64,000 nucleotides of DNA from Euryarchaeota archaeon UBA251. GTDB lineage: Archaea > Thermoplasmatota > Poseidoniia > Poseidoniales > Thalassarchaeaceae. Location of the stretch: positions 1 through 64,000 of the forward strand of contig DAFJ01000024.1 in NCBI GenBank assembly GCA_002497905.1, written 5' to 3'. This document shows, piece after piece, positions 9,328 to 19,165 of this stretch. The notes beneath the pieces were generated by a model. The model saw nothing but the letters and a program-made list of their open reading frames with translations, was not told the origin of the DNA and did not search any database. The position numbers were made by a program, and so were the translations under genes. Positions within the stretch are counted from its first letter, which is position 1; every line of letters starts with the position of its first letter.

Positions 9328-10122
9328 TCAGAATATCCTGGGGTCGCTGAGGACCCCCTCTGCGACACCCCACACAAATAAGTCCCCAAGAAAAACCATT
9401 GCTAAACTGGTCCAAAACCAAAATCCATGGTGAATATTGAAACCACTTACAATTTCGTACATTTTTCCTTGAAATTTCCCAAGGCTACCCCTCCATCTAT
9501 TTGCTCCTCCTCCAATCAAATGTCTGAATGCATGGCATGATGTTACGTACATAGTTAGAAGGAAGGCTTCGATTGTAAGCACTATTGTTCCAATGGATAG
9601 CCCAATGCTAGTTTGTCCATTAGGCGAGTAGAATTGCATTGTGTGAAGGATATCGAAATACTTCATTGTCAGTATGATCAATGCTAGGTATAGCATGTAT
9701 CTATGTAGATGATTAAAGAAGAAAAGTCCTCTTTCACCACGGTATCCAATCTTCTTGGAAATTTTAGGCTCCGCGACCATACATGCGCTTGGACTAGCAA
9801 AAAAAGTCCTGTAGTACACTTTTCGCATGTAATAGCAAGTCCCGCGAAAACCAAATGGAATCCATAGAATCAACATCGCAGAATTTGCCCAATTTGGAAC
9901 ATCTAGATTCCAGAGATGGATGATATCTGGAGAGAAAATTGGACTTGTAACCCTGTGATTTTCATAGTGGATTTGAGAATCAAAGAAAACCAGCCTCAAC
10001 ACTGTGTATACTAAGGCTGCAGTTAGTGCAACCCCCATCCACAGTGGTTGTGTCCACCACCGATCAATCCTATCCGTTTCTCCAAAACCACTGGACATTG
10101 GGAGCTTGACTGTAGTTCCCAT
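9328..10122 (-). CDS. sdhC: Succinate dehydrogenase membrane anchor, five-helix mycobacterial Sdh1-like type
   Basis: This single membrane subunit of about 264 residues has roughly five transmembrane helices (WMGVALTAALVYTVLRLVFF, the NSAMLILWIPFGFRGTCYYMRK region, YMLYLALIILTMKYF, IGTIVLTIEAFLLTMYV, FWFWTSLAMVFLGDLFVWG). Conserved histidines in HLHRYMLY, SCHAFRHLIGG and NIHHGFWFW are candidates for haem or quinone contacts. From memory, the segment GFRGTCYYMRKVYYR resembles the anchor of mycobacterial-type Sdh1. I prefer the ATG at 10122 because AGGTG lies seven bases upstream; the open frame extends to 10185 but that part looks non-coding. Confidence 0.85.
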   Translation of the reverse strand: MGTTVKLPMSSGFGETDRIDRWWTQPLWMGVALTAALVYTVLRLVFFDSQIHYENHRVTSPIFSPDIIHLWNLDVPNWANSAMLILWIPFGFRGTCYYMRKVYYRTFFASPSACMVAEPKISKKIGYRGERGLFFFNHLHRYMLYLALIILTMKYFDILHTMQFYSPNGQTSIGLSIGTIVLTIEAFLLTMYVTSCHAFRHLIGGGANRWRGSLGKFQGKMYEIVSGFNIHHGFWFWTSLAMVFLGDLFVWGVAEGVLSDPRIF

Positions 10123-10181
10123 AGTATAGCACCTTACCCTTTTTTCAACGGTCTTTATCTCTATTGTTTCTTGGAATCCCA

Positions 10182-10409
10182 TCAAGCATTACATTTAGTA
10201 GACGCATGAGTCCCATCGCTTCTTCGATCTTGCCTGATAATCCTGTAAGTTGCTAGAGTTAAAACAACTGAAATTATTGACCAAGCCACTGTTGAAATCA
10301 CCAGAAGAAATGAGCCGATATAATTCAAAATCATCTCACTGGTTTGTATCTTGTTGAGGCTGCTAATCATGATTCCAAAGACAATGACGGCCAGAATCGA
10401 TTTGGCCAT
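10182..10409 (-). CDS. Small two-helix membrane protein at the head of the sdh operon
   Basis: This 75-residue protein has two hydrophobic helices (ILAVIVFGIMISSL and ILNYIGSFLLVISTVAWSIISVVLTLA) and a basic tail. It is the first gene of the minus-strand sdh cluster. Its stop codon overlaps the open frame that runs into the anchor gene, or lies 59 bases before the preferred anchor start. Small membrane genes sit in the same place in some actinobacterial sdh operons, so it may be an accessory Sdh subunit. Position is the only support for this; the sequence has no recognised motif. Confidence 0.6.
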   Translation of the reverse strand: MAKSILAVIVFGIMISSLNKIQTSEMILNYIGSFLLVISTVAWSIISVVLTLATYRIIRQDRRSDGTHASTKCNA

Positions 10410-10462
10410 GTTATTTTGTCGATACCCTCCTTCTTTAGGTATTGCTTGAACTCATTTTCCAT

Positions 10463-12097
10463 TCAAGCAAGGCCGCCATAGTCTGCTTCTGCTTCTTCAA
10501 TCTCGATTTCATCCACGTCCATTTGCGCGAGTTGTAATTTACCACTCAATTCATCGTTTACTGCGTGCCAGTAGGAGTAAGCCTCAATCACCCAAATCCC
10601 AGATTCACGTGTTCCATTACCTGACCCCTTAACGCCACCGAATGGGAGGTGCGCCTCCGCGCCCGTGGTGGAGTTGTTGATACCTGTCATTCCTGCCTTA
10701 ATTCCAGTTTTGAAGCGATAGGCTTCGAGGCGATCGTTGGTATAGATTGCCGATGATAGGCCGTAGGGCGAAGCATTCGCAAGGTGAAGGGCGTGGTCGA
10801 AGTCTTTCGCTTTCACGATTGTGACAACGGGCCCGAATATCTCCTCATGGAAGCATTCCATATCTTCTGTGACATCAACATAGACATGAGGCCACATGTA
10901 GACTCCCTCGTTGGCAGATCCAAGGAAATTTTCTGGAGCGCTAGCTTCGGTAATCCGCCCTTCTCCATGAATGCGCTTTGCACCGGACGCATCGCACATA
11001 TCGAGACCCTTTAGGAAGTCCTTGGCGTATTTTTCGGATAACATGGATCCATACAACACATCCTCATGACGCATTGAGTCACCGATTTTTGTTGTTCGAA
11101 CCTTGTTCATGTACATCTCAAGGAATTTGTCGTAGATACTCTCGTGGACAATCAGGTTACCAAGGCTTGTGCAACGTTGCCCCGCTGTTCCAAATCCTGC
11201 CCAGTAGGCGCCAGTAACTGCGTTTTCGAGATTTGCAGAAGGCATGATGACAAGTGGATTCTTTCCGCCAAGTTCCAAAGAGCAGGAAACGAGGTTTCGT
11301 CCACAAATTTCTCCAATCATCTTGCCAACACCTGTCGACCCGGTGAACGAGATTTTGTTGACAAGCCCATCATCCACAGCATCCACTAGGTGTTGTCCAG
11401 CACCGCTACCTTTCCCGTGCACGAGATTGATTACACCATCAGGGATTCCAGATTCGTGCATAATTCGTGCAAGTGCGAATGAAAGAAGAGGCGCATCTTG
11501 AGGCGATTTCCAGACACAAGTATTTCCACACATGATGGCTGGAATCATTTTCCAGAAAGGAACTGCTGAAGGGAAGTTACAAGCATTAATGATACCACAC
11601 ACGCCCAGTGGTCGGCGATAGGTGAAGAGTTCCTTATCAGGGAGTTCACTGTTGACTGTCTGGCCGTATAGGCGTCGTCCCTCGGACTGGAAAAATAGGC
11701 AAGTATCAATCGCTTCCTGAACCTCTCCAGCACTCTCCTTCAGGGTCTTTCCAATCTCACGACTCTGGAGGCGAACAATCTCATCTTTGTGTTCCATTAG
11801 GAGGCGACCCATATTGCCGATTATTTGGCCACGGGTGGGCGCAGGTGTTGCTGCCCATGATGGGAATGCAGTGCGAGCTGCAGCCAAGGCATCCCTCACA
11901 TCTTCCTTAGTAGATAGCGGAAATTCTCCTAATTCATCCTCAAGCCAAGCCGGGTTTGTGGAAACGAAGGTACTTCCGTCCGATGCTAACTTCAGTTGCC
12001 CTCCAATGATGTTGTATCCTCGGATTTTTGGAGATCCGTTCGGATTCTTTGAAGACGTTTCCATGGATTCAAAGCCAGTTTCAAGGATGTGTACCAT
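10463..12097 (-). CDS. NAD(P)-dependent aldehyde dehydrogenase
   Basis: This 544-residue ALDH-superfamily enzyme oxidises an aldehyde to a carboxylate or acyl product. Landmarks are the oxyanion-hole segment INACNFPSAVPFWK, FTGSTGVGK in the nucleotide-binding domain, ELGGKNP with the general-base glutamate, the catalytic cysteine in GQRCTSLGN, and EEIFGPVVTIV. The C-terminal region is complete. Substrate cannot be told; the form resembles semialdehyde dehydrogenases of amino-acid degradation. An internal ATG at 12064 is an alternative start. It is divergent from the CDC48 gene, with 120 bases between them holding both promoters. Confidence 0.9.
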   Translation of the reverse strand: MVHILETGFESMETSSKNPNGSPKIRGYNIIGGQLKLASDGSTFVSTNPAWLEDELGEFPLSTKEDVRDALAAARTAFPSWAATPAPTRGQIIGNMGRLLMEHKDEIVRLQSREIGKTLKESAGEVQEAIDTCLFFQSEGRRLYGQTVNSELPDKELFTYRRPLGVCGIINACNFPSAVPFWKMIPAIMCGNTCVWKSPQDAPLLSFALARIMHESGIPDGVINLVHGKGSGAGQHLVDAVDDGLVNKISFTGSTGVGKMIGEICGRNLVSCSLELGGKNPLVIMPSANLENAVTGAYWAGFGTAGQRCTSLGNLIVHESIYDKFLEMYMNKVRTTKIGDSMRHEDVLYGSMLSEKYAKDFLKGLDMCDASGAKRIHGEGRITEASAPENFLGSANEGVYMWPHVYVDVTEDMECFHEEIFGPVVTIVKAKDFDHALHLANASPYGLSSAIYTNDRLEAYRFKTGIKAGMTGINNSTTGAEAHLPFGGVKGSGNGTRESGIWVIEAYSYWHAVNDELSGKLQLAQMDVDEIEIEEAEADYGGLA

Positions 12098-12171
12098 GAG
12101 GGGCCATCGAACCTCGTCTCATCAATGTGACGAACGGCTCTTGACGACGTAGAGTGTAGGTTTCGGTTTGG

Positions 12172-12180
12172 GTTTAATAG
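12172..12180 (+). promoter_or_regulatory. Putative TATA box of the CDC48 gene
   Basis: GTTTAATAG lies 38 bases before the ATG of the CDC48 gene in the divergent intergenic region. A start about 25 bases downstream would give a leader of about 15 bases, just long enough to hold the ribosome-binding site GAGGTG at 12207-12212. The call is based on spacing and composition. Confidence 0.45.
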
Positions 12181-12217
12181 CCCCCAATGAACAGTTCCTA
12201 TCACCCGAGGTGCAAGG

Positions 12218-14440
12218 ATGGCAGGAGCAGATGAATCAGTGACTCTCCGTGTTGCGAAAGCAATTCCCAGTGATGTTGGACATGGCCGAGCTCGTGTCCC
12301 ATTCAACAATGATCTTGATCTGAAGCCAGGTGATATCATCGAGATATCTGGCGAGAACAAGACGGCTGCAGTTGTATGGCGATGTCGGCCAGAGGATGCT
12401 AATCTTGGTGTCATCCGAATAGATGGCATCATCCGAAAGAACGCAGGGGTTAGCCTTGGCGACCGTGTCGATATCAGTAAGGTCGAGGTCAAGAAGTGTG
12501 AACGCCTCGTTCTTTCTCCAGTTATGGCTAAGCAGCAGAAGGTCCGCTTTGGACCAGGTATCGAAGGATTTGCTCGCCGAGGTTTGAACAAGAGACCAGT
12601 TGTAGCCGGGGATCGGATTTTCATCCCTGGTATGACTCTATTTGCTGAGGCCCTCCCCTTCGCAATCGTAAGCACTCGACCCAAGGGTATCGTACAAGTC
12701 GCGCCAGAGACGGAGATTGTAATCAAAGAGGAGATACTAGACGAGGAAGAGGATGCTGCTGGTCATCAAATCGCGTACGAAGATATCGGCGGCTTGGGCA
12801 ATCAACTCCAGAAAGTCCGAGAGATGATTGAACTCCCACTCAAGCATCCGATTCTGTTTCGCAGGCTGGGTATAGATCCACCCAAAGGTGTGCTCCTTCA
12901 TGGTCCGCCTGGAACAGGAAAGACGATGATTGCCAAGGCGGTTGCTTCTGAGACACAAGCCCATTTCACTTCGATTAACGGTCCAGAGATTATCTCGAAG
13001 TATTATGGTGAATCGGAGAAGCAACTCAGAGAGATTTTCGATGAAGCTACTCAAAATGCTCCTGCGATTATTTTCATTGATGAATTGGATAGTATTGCCC
13101 CTAAGCGAGAAGACGTCACAGGGGAGGTAGAGCGTCGTGTTGTCGCGCAACTACTGACATTGATGGATGGTATGCATGGACGTGACAATGTCATCGTAAT
13201 CGGGGCAACGAATCGTCGTGATGCGATTGATCAGGCCCTACGGCGCCCCGGTCGATTCGATCGTGAACTTGAAATTGGCGTGCCAGACAAGGAAGGTCGA
13301 CGCGAGATAGTTGACATCCACACGCGTGGTATGCCAATTAGTGACGATTTTGAGATAGAATGGGTCCTCGAGAATACTTACGGTTTCGTTGGCGCAGACA
13401 TCAATGCCCTCGTTCGAGAGGCCGCCATGAAGGCTCTTCGGCGCTATCTTCCGGAAATCGACCTAGATGAGGAAGAGATTGCACCCGAGGTTCTTGAGAA
13501 GATGGAGGTTCAGATGAACGATTTCAAGGAGGCGATAAAGGATATCGAACCCAGTGCACTGAGAGAGATTTATGTCGAGATTCCAGAGGTATCATGGGAC
13601 CAGGTAGGCGGTCTTCATGAGATTAAAGATCGGCTTAAGGAGAGTATTGAATGGCCATTGACTCAGCCAGAGTTGTTCGAGCATTTTGGTGTGAAACCTC
13701 CTAGAGGTGTAATCCTCTTTGGTGCACCCGGTACTGGGAAGACCCTCCTTGCAAAGGCAATTGCGAATGAAGCGAAGGCGAATTTCATCTCTATCAAGGG
13801 TCCAGAGATGATTTCGAAATGGGTGGGGGAATCCGAACGAGGTATTCGTGAGGTGTTCAAGAAGGCTAAGCAAGCCTCACCTAGCATCATTTTCCTCGAT
13901 GAATTCGAATCAATCGCAGGTGCTCGTGTTGAGAATAGGGGCGAAGGTAGCGACGTGATGAATCGTGTCGTCAACCAACTCTTAGCTTCAATGGACGGTG
14001 TCGAAGCCCTAGATGGAGTCATTGTCATTGCAGCAACAAACCGTCCTGAAATGATTGACCCAGCACTTCTCCGGTCGGGTCGTTTCGAACGGGTCCTGCA
14101 CGTCCCTCCGCCAGATGAGGAATCTATCCGTGAGATTTTGAAGATCCATACTGATGGTATGCCAATTGGAAAGTTCTCTCTGGATGATATGGCGAAGCCG
14201 TTGGCTGGATATACCGGAGCAGATATCGAGGCAATTTGTCGTGAAGCCGCTCTTATCGCCATGAGGGCAAAGAGGAAGACAATTACTCGTAAGCACTTTG
14301 AGGAGGCTATCGATAGAGTTCGTCCTACTGTGACACCTCAGATGATGGAGTATTACGAAAAGCTTCAATCGATGCTTACCAGTGGACTTGATTCTATTCG
14401 ACGTAATAATGACGGTCTTCGTGGGATTGAATCGGTGTGA
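12218..14440 (+). CDS. CDC48/VCP-type double AAA ATPase
   Basis: This 740-residue hexameric unfoldase extracts and unfolds proteins, probably feeding the proteasome. An N-terminal CDC48 double-psi barrel (about 5-90) and CDC48 domain 2 (about 105-180) precede two AAA modules. D1 has GPPGTGKT at about 228 and Walker [14 protein letters not shown]2 has GAPGTGKT at about 502 and Walker [13 protein letters not shown]. Both carry the second region of homology with arginine fingers ([17 protein letters not shown]). The proline-to-alanine change in the D2 P-loop, and an acidic linker between D1 and D2, differ from the usual form. GAGGTG is five bases before the ATG. The PRC-barrel gene follows nine bases downstream. 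Confidence 0.96.
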   Translation: MAGADESVTLRVAKAIPSDVGHGRARVPFNNDLDLKPGDIIEISGENKTAAVVWRCRPEDANLGVIRIDGIIRKNAGVSLGDRVDISKVEVKKCERLVLSPVMAKQQKVRFGPGIEGFARRGLNKRPVVAGDRIFIPGMTLFAEALPFAIVSTRPKGIVQVAPETEIVIKEEILDEEEDAAGHQIAYEDIGGLGNQLQKVREMIELPLKHPILFRRLGIDPPKGVLLHGPPGTGKTMIAKAVASETQAHFTSINGPEIISKYYGESEKQLREIFDEATQNAPAIIFIDELDSIAPKREDVTGEVERRVVAQLLTLMDGMHGRDNVIVIGATNRRDAIDQALRRPGRFDRELEIGVPDKEGRREIVDIHTRGMPISDDFEIEWVLENTYGFVGADINALVREAAMKALRRYLPEIDLDEEEIAPEVLEKMEVQMNDFKEAIKDIEPSALREIYVEIPEVSWDQVGGLHEIKDRLKESIEWPLTQPELFEHFGVKPPRGVILFGAPGTGKTLLAKAIANEAKANFISIKGPEMISKWVGESERGIREVFKKAKQASPSIIFLDEFESIAGARVENRGEGSDVMNRVVNQLLASMDGVEALDGVIVIAATNRPEMIDPALLRSGRFERVLHVPPPDEESIREILKIHTDGMPIGKFSLDDMAKPLAGYTGADIEAICREAALIAMRAKRKTITRKHFEEAIDRVRPTVTPQMMEYYEKLQSMLTSGLDSIRRNNDGLRGIESV

Positions 14441-14449
14441 GGTGATTCG

Positions 14450-14692
14450 ATGCCTGCAACCTTCACGCGGGAACTTCTCGCGAGGGAGGTTCGGGACAGG
14501 AGTGGAGATGTTCTCGGCCATGTCGCCGATCTTATTGTTGACTCACGCACCGGCTCTGTAACCTATATTTTGGTTAAGATTGCGCAGGAATTAGATCCTG
14601 CCCAACTACCATGGCCTTCCGAGGGGGGAATGATTCCTCTCCCCATAGACGAGGTCCGAGAAATCGGCGCAATCGTTCAACTGCATCGTTAA
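14450..14692 (+). CDS. PRC-barrel domain protein
   Basis: This 80-residue protein is a single PRC-barrel: FTRELLAREVRDRSGDVLGHVADLIVDSRTG followed by YILVKIA and the terminal strand PLPIDEVREIG. PRC-barrels occur in RimM, photosynthetic reaction-centre H subunits and many small archaeal proteins, where they act as protein- or RNA-binding modules. GAGGTGATTCG lies just upstream of the ATG at the end of the CDC48 gene, so the two are probably co-transcribed. Its partner is not known. Confidence 0.9.
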   Translation: MPATFTRELLAREVRDRSGDVLGHVADLIVDSRTGSVTYILVKIAQELDPAQLPWPSEGGMIPLPIDEVREIGAIVQLHR

Positions 14693-14762
14693 TCTGTATG
14701 CGCGGGACCGCACAACCGTCTTAAGGCTCGCATGAACGTCTGAATCTTGCTCCACTTGTTGG

Positions 14763-16418
14763 ATGGTGATTGGATTGGCTACATTGAGCGCTGCTGCTGC
14801 GACAGATTGGTTGCGTTCAGCGAACGGACGTCGTTCGATTGCGATAGTCCTGTTTTATCTCACGCTTGGAACCCTTCTAATGACGGTGGCGGGCACTTAC
14901 ATCGAAAGATCAGAAGTACACCAGAGTGCTTACGGAACGGATTGGAATGATATGAGTTCCTTCCGTGAAGATATCAAGGCACAGAACCTCACAACCACTA
15001 GCATAGTCAGTAGCCCTCTTCTTCTAGAGGAGATTCAATCGCCTAGCGATACGGTGTTTGTAATCTCAGGCGTGGAACGCGATACAATCTCGTTACCAAG
15101 TTTCAGTGGGGATTCATCTGTGATTAATTTGGTTGAAGGACTCGGTTATTCAAACTCTGAGATTGAAGCCATTAGGACCTTTGTTGAACGTGGTGGGACT
15201 CTAATCATGCTAGATGATTTTGGATATTCACAAGGCCTAGCTGAAGATTTTGGTCTTGGGTTTAGCGGTCACCAATTGTATGATACACAGACATGGGATC
15301 CTAGTTTAGACTACAATTTCGTATGGTCGAATATTACGAACGGATTCAATTACACCAGCACTTCGGGTCCAAAGACGGAAACAAATCCTTGTACTGCGGA
15401 TGGAGATATTGACGGAGTCCCCGATTTCCTCGATGTTGAATCTAGTAATCCTAGTGTTGGATTCGAACGTCTGCCTACCTCGACGGATCTTGGCCTCTGT
15501 GCGCACCGATGGGATTCTGTAACTCAGCAATATGATACAGACCCTGGTTACGATCTTCTTCTCAACCAACCCAGCGCATTCGATAAGGACCTCTCAGGAG
15601 ACGAGGATCAGAATCTCTATGCGATCGGCTACTCCTCTCAAGATGCATATCTTGACACCAATGATGATGGTCAGCTAACTGTTGGATTCAGTGGTTCAGA
15701 AGTTGGTGCCGATGAGCAGGGTCCATTCGCTACATACATCAAATACTGCAGGTCAAGGAACTGTGACAATGCTGATGCTGGTCGTGCATTCTTCGTGACA
15801 GATGGCAGCCTTCTAATCAATGCGCTTTACGATACTGTGGGCTTAGCGGAGGGTGCTTATGGGGACCTGAACAAGACGGTGCCTGATAATGACAATCGGC
15901 GATGGGTTTTGGATGCACTTGCTGAAGCACTCATGTCAGAGGATGGTGAGATATCTGCAGAAGCACAAGTGATTTTTGATGAAAGTCGCCATCAGCAACC
16001 AAGTTTCATGGGGGATACCTACAATCTTCTCTACTATATTCTGATTTACTTTACTAACGATTGGATGGCGATGCTGTTTATGTTCCTTGGACTATTCGTT
16101 ATGTTTGAGTTCATTATCATCAAGAAGATGGATCCAGAGCCGTGGAGGCACGTCTTCAGCATCATCTACTATGGATATGGAGATGCAGCGAGATATGAGT
16201 ACTACGCGAATCCAAAGAAGATCAAGCAAATCCTACTAACCAGAGTGAGAAACGTCAATTCATTGAGTCGTGAGGAATTCGATGCCTTGCCTGCACGTGA
16301 GTTACAGAAGATGGTGGATGATCCTGTGCTCGTTAAATTCATCTTCGAAGATCGCCGATATTCGATGGAGGAAGTCATCGCGGTGATTAAGCGAATCAAG
16401 ACATGGGGGCGGCGCTGA
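14763..16418 (+). CDS. DUF4350-type membrane protein with extracytoplasmic calcium-binding-like repeats
   Basis: This protein of about 551 residues has a membrane helix near residues 25-44. An outside domain of the DUF4350/GATase-like fold follows at about 60-170 (SVINLVEGLGYSN, FVERGGTLIMLDDF). An Asp-rich thrombospondin-3-like stretch comes next (DGDIDGVPDFLDV, DTNDDGQLTVG). A second helix lies near 445-465 (LLYYILIYF, MAMLFMFLGLFVMFEFIII), then a cytoplasmic basic tail. Genes of this type commonly stand beside DUF58 and MoxR genes; the DUF58 gene follows here. The start is uncertain: ATG 14763, GTG 14766 and TTG 14775 are all in frame near a GGTGAT sequence. Confidence 0.75.
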   Translation: MVIGLATLSAAAATDWLRSANGRRSIAIVLFYLTLGTLLMTVAGTYIERSEVHQSAYGTDWNDMSSFREDIKAQNLTTTSIVSSPLLLEEIQSPSDTVFVISGVERDTISLPSFSGDSSVINLVEGLGYSNSEIEAIRTFVERGGTLIMLDDFGYSQGLAEDFGLGFSGHQLYDTQTWDPSLDYNFVWSNITNGFNYTSTSGPKTETNPCTADGDIDGVPDFLDVESSNPSVGFERLPTSTDLGLCAHRWDSVTQQYDTDPGYDLLLNQPSAFDKDLSGDEDQNLYAIGYSSQDAYLDTNDDGQLTVGFSGSEVGADEQGPFATYIKYCRSRNCDNADAGRAFFVTDGSLLINALYDTVGLAEGAYGDLNKTVPDNDNRRWVLDALAEALMSEDGEISAEAQVIFDESRHQQPSFMGDTYNLLYYILIYFTNDWMAMLFMFLGLFVMFEFIIIKKMDPEPWRHVFSIIYYGYGDAARYEYYANPKKIKQILLTRVRNVNSLSREEFDALPARELQKMVDDPVLVKFIFEDRRYSMEEVIAVIKRIKTWGRR

Positions 16419-16420
16419 AT

Positions 16421-17674
16421 ATGTGGACTCGAAAGGCTTCGATTCTTGGTGCATCTGGAGTATCATTAGTTCTCATTGGAATGATGATGTCTAACTTCCA
16501 AATGATGGTTTTTGGTGTTGCTTTTGTTTCTTTTATCGCTGTAGCCTCATGGATTACAGGTCATGGTGACATCGAGGTTGTTCGTACTCTCAGTGCCGAT
16601 AATCTGTACAAGGGTGACGACCTATACGTTGATCTTGAGATTACCAATTCTTCTTGGCGTAGGACTCAACAACTCGAAATCTACGATAATATCCCACATG
16701 AAATGAAACTGCGAAGTGGACTCAATTACATGCGTGTCAATCTTGGACCTGGTGAAACTACTCGTATTCGTTACGTACTTCGTTGCCCTCTACGGGGGCA
16801 CTACTCCCTTGGCCCAATTTCGATTCGCTACCGCGATTCGTTCAATCTATTTGCACAGGAAATGTATGTTGACCACCGTTCGGATCTTATTGTCTTCCCA
16901 CAGGTGCGTGAAATTGAGGAGGCGATGGTTCGTAGTCGCACTCCTAAGATGTATACCGGTGCAACGACTCTCAGGACACCTGGTCCGGGAACTGAGTTCT
17001 TCAGCCTACGTGAGTATGTCCCGGGTGATCCGTTTAAGATTATCAATTGGAAGGCATTTGCCCGAACGGGCACATTGATTGTCAATGAGAAGTGTAGGGA
17101 CGCAGTAACAGACGTATTCATTTTACTCGACAGCCGTGATATCAGCCGTATTGGTACAGTGCTCAAGAATCCACTTGAGGTGGGCACAGTCGCAGCAGCA
17201 TCTCTTGCATCGTATTTCATCAAACGTCGTGATAGCGTGGCTCTTGCAGTATACGATGATCGCCTTTCATTCCTACCACCAGACACTGGTGATAAGCAGT
17301 ATTTCAAGATCCTGAGTAGCCTTGCTGGAGTTGCTCCAAAGGGTGCGATGCCCCTGCAAGCTGTGACAAACGCGCTTTCATCTCGATTCAGTCGAGGCTC
17401 CCCAGTCTTCATCATTAGTGCGGCTGAGGGTGATGGGACAACAATTCCTGCGGTGCGAGACCTTGCTGGACGTGGCCACGAGGTCATTATCCTCAGTCCG
17501 AGCAGTGTTGATTTTGAACGGCTCGTTAGTCGAATTCCTCGAACATCCTATGAGGTTCTCAAGCTTGAGCGTCAGAATCGTTTGACTGCTCTTGCTGGAT
17601 TCGGAGCACGTGTGATTGATTGGATGCCGGACGTGGAGCTGTCCCAAGCTCTGTTACAGGTCAAGATGGGGTGA
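16421..17674 (+). CDS. DUF58 domain protein
   Basis: This protein of about 417 residues has two N-terminal hydrophobic helices (ASILGASGVSLVLIGMMM, VFGVAFVSFIAVASWIT), a beta-rich region and the DUF58 signature GTEFFSLREYVPGDPFKIINWKAFARTG. A von Willebrand A-like domain with DVFILLDSRD follows. DUF58 proteins usually work with a MoxR AAA ATPase in assembly of exported or metal-dependent complexes; no MoxR gene is in the window. I chose the ATG at 16421, after the upstream stop codon and a GGGGGCGG stretch; an ATG at 16403 would overlap the previous gene by 16 bases. Confidence 0.9.
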   Translation: MWTRKASILGASGVSLVLIGMMMSNFQMMVFGVAFVSFIAVASWITGHGDIEVVRTLSADNLYKGDDLYVDLEITNSSWRRTQQLEIYDNIPHEMKLRSGLNYMRVNLGPGETTRIRYVLRCPLRGHYSLGPISIRYRDSFNLFAQEMYVDHRSDLIVFPQVREIEEAMVRSRTPKMYTGATTLRTPGPGTEFFSLREYVPGDPFKIINWKAFARTGTLIVNEKCRDAVTDVFILLDSRDISRIGTVLKNPLEVGTVAAASLASYFIKRRDSVALAVYDDRLSFLPPDTGDKQYFKILSSLAGVAPKGAMPLQAVTNALSSRFSRGSPVFIISAAEGDGTTIPAVRDLAGRGHEVIILSPSSVDFERLVSRIPRTSYEVLKLERQNRLTALAGFGARVIDWMPDVELSQALLQVKMG

Positions 17675-17678
17675 TAGA

Positions 17679-18920
17679 ATGGCAGACGAAGTGAACTTAC
17701 AGAGCGAAGGGCAGACCAGTCTGCATTTGCGTTCTCTTCGCCGGAAGTGGCAGGTACTCGCCCTCCAGATTACTGCAACGATTTCTCTCGTTTGGATGTA
17801 CATAATGATGACACGTACCTATGGGTCATGTGATCCAATTGATGCAACTTGGTGTCCAGCTGTGGATCACACGATTACTCTCGGCGCCTTAGATCAATAT
17901 CTTGTTTCGATTAACAAGTCATTGCCTATTCCTGATTGGATGATTGGTATGGGTAACGAGGGGGACGGCCGATATTGGATGCCACTCTTGATTATCGGGG
18001 CAATTGTTGCCGGATGGACCTTCCTCGGCTATCAGTCGATGAAGATTCGGCGCCGTGTTAATCTGGGTATTCTATCGGTTGCATTACTGTATCTTGCAGG
18101 TCTTTTCCTCATTACATGGCTCTTCGGAATGATTGGCTCATTTACCCTATACTTGCCCTTTGGCCAAGACGAAATGAATCGGAATCATGTGGAGTATCTC
18201 ATCGGGCCGTTACTGCTCTACATTGAACTCTTCATTCTACTGATTTACTTCCTTCCTGTATTCACTGGATTGATGGGTGTATGGCGTTTGTCTAAGCAGC
18301 AGATTACATGGTCGGTAGGTTCCACTATCGTCTATCTAGGAATTCATTCATTGCTTTCCTATGAGGGCGTTCGATCTTCTGTTGAGGTCAATCTTCAGGC
18401 TCTTCCAGTACAGATTGGTGAGGCTACTCAATGGGGAGGCCTAATTGCGCCAGAAATTGTCCCGTTGTTGACGATTGGTCTACTGATGATGATCTTCTTG
18501 GAATCAGGTTCTGCAACAATAAGATACATGCAGTATGCGTTCAAACTCCCCGAATCTTGCAAGAAAGATCCAGAATACGTCCGGCAATTCGACAATATTC
18601 TGAATTCCCATCTCAAGCATACAGCTGGCATGACTTTCTTTGTGGGTCTTGTTACTGCCCTTGCCCTGAAGTTTGATGACTTGATTGTTGACCTCATGTC
18701 TGTCTTCGAAGGGACGCAGTGGAGTGGCCAAGTTGAGGAGTCACTCGAGCTTCAACTTACCTATGGGACTGTAATTTCAGCACTAATTTTCGTAATCTTT
18801 GTTGCAGGAATGCGTTACATCATTCCATGGGCTCGTATTAGCGGCCTAATTGAGAAGGGATTGAATCAGGTCAATGGAACTGTAAGGGCTACAAACAGTT
18901 CAACGATCGAAGAACCGTGA
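17679..18920 (+). CDS. Polytopic membrane protein of the DUF58 operon
   Basis: This protein of about 413 residues has roughly eight hydrophobic helices (LQITATISLVWMYIMM, WMPLLIIGAIVAGWTFLGY, VNLGILSVALLYLAGLFLITWLF, LLLYIELFILLIYFLPVF, IVPLLTIGLLMMIFLES, GMTFFVGLVTALALKF, TVISALIFVIFVAGMRYII). No family is recognised. The ATG at 17679 follows GGTGAT at 17669-17674, within the stop codon region of the DUF58 gene. That makes it the third gene of the DUF4350-DUF58 operon, so it may be a membrane partner of those proteins. The last 21 bases overlap the convergent small gene on the minus strand. Confidence 0.75.
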   Translation: MADEVNLQSEGQTSLHLRSLRRKWQVLALQITATISLVWMYIMMTRTYGSCDPIDATWCPAVDHTITLGALDQYLVSINKSLPIPDWMIGMGNEGDGRYWMPLLIIGAIVAGWTFLGYQSMKIRRRVNLGILSVALLYLAGLFLITWLFGMIGSFTLYLPFGQDEMNRNHVEYLIGPLLLYIELFILLIYFLPVFTGLMGVWRLSKQQITWSVGSTIVYLGIHSLLSYEGVRSSVEVNLQALPVQIGEATQWGGLIAPEIVPLLTIGLLMMIFLESGSATIRYMQYAFKLPESCKKDPEYVRQFDNILNSHLKHTAGMTFFVGLVTALALKFDDLIVDLMSVFEGTQWSGQVEESLELQLTYGTVISALIFVIFVAGMRYIIPWARISGLIEKGLNQVNGTVRATNSSTIEEP

Positions 18921-19154
18921 AAGGATTTCTGAGATCATTAGTCCGATAAGCACTCCTGGGAAGCAGGCAAGTCCTACTACCAACTCGGGACCCATGGGGC
19001 CAATACCGCCTTCTGTCCAACCATACCATCCTACTGTTGCTGCAATGATTAGGCCAAGAAGAAGTGAGAGGATATCGAAGGGTCGGCGATACCTTACTGG
19101 AGCGATATCCTCCTCTCGTGCAAGGAGAGTTGGGAGTTGATCTATGTCCGACAT
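18900..19154 (-). CDS. Small two-helix membrane protein
   Basis: This 84-residue protein has a basic N-terminal segment and two membrane helices (LSLLLGLIIAATVGWYGW and PELVVGLACFPGVLIGLMI). It starts 11 bases after the stop codon of the 1059-residue coiled-coil gene and probably belongs to its operon. No family is recognised. Its 3' end overlaps the convergent membrane-protein gene by 21 bases. Confidence 0.7.
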   Translation of the reverse strand: MSDIDQLPTLLAREEDIAPVRYRRPFDILSLLLGLIIAATVGWYGWTEGGIGPMGPELVVGLACFPGVLIGLMISEILSRFFDR

Positions 19155-19165
19155 AGGACTCCCTC

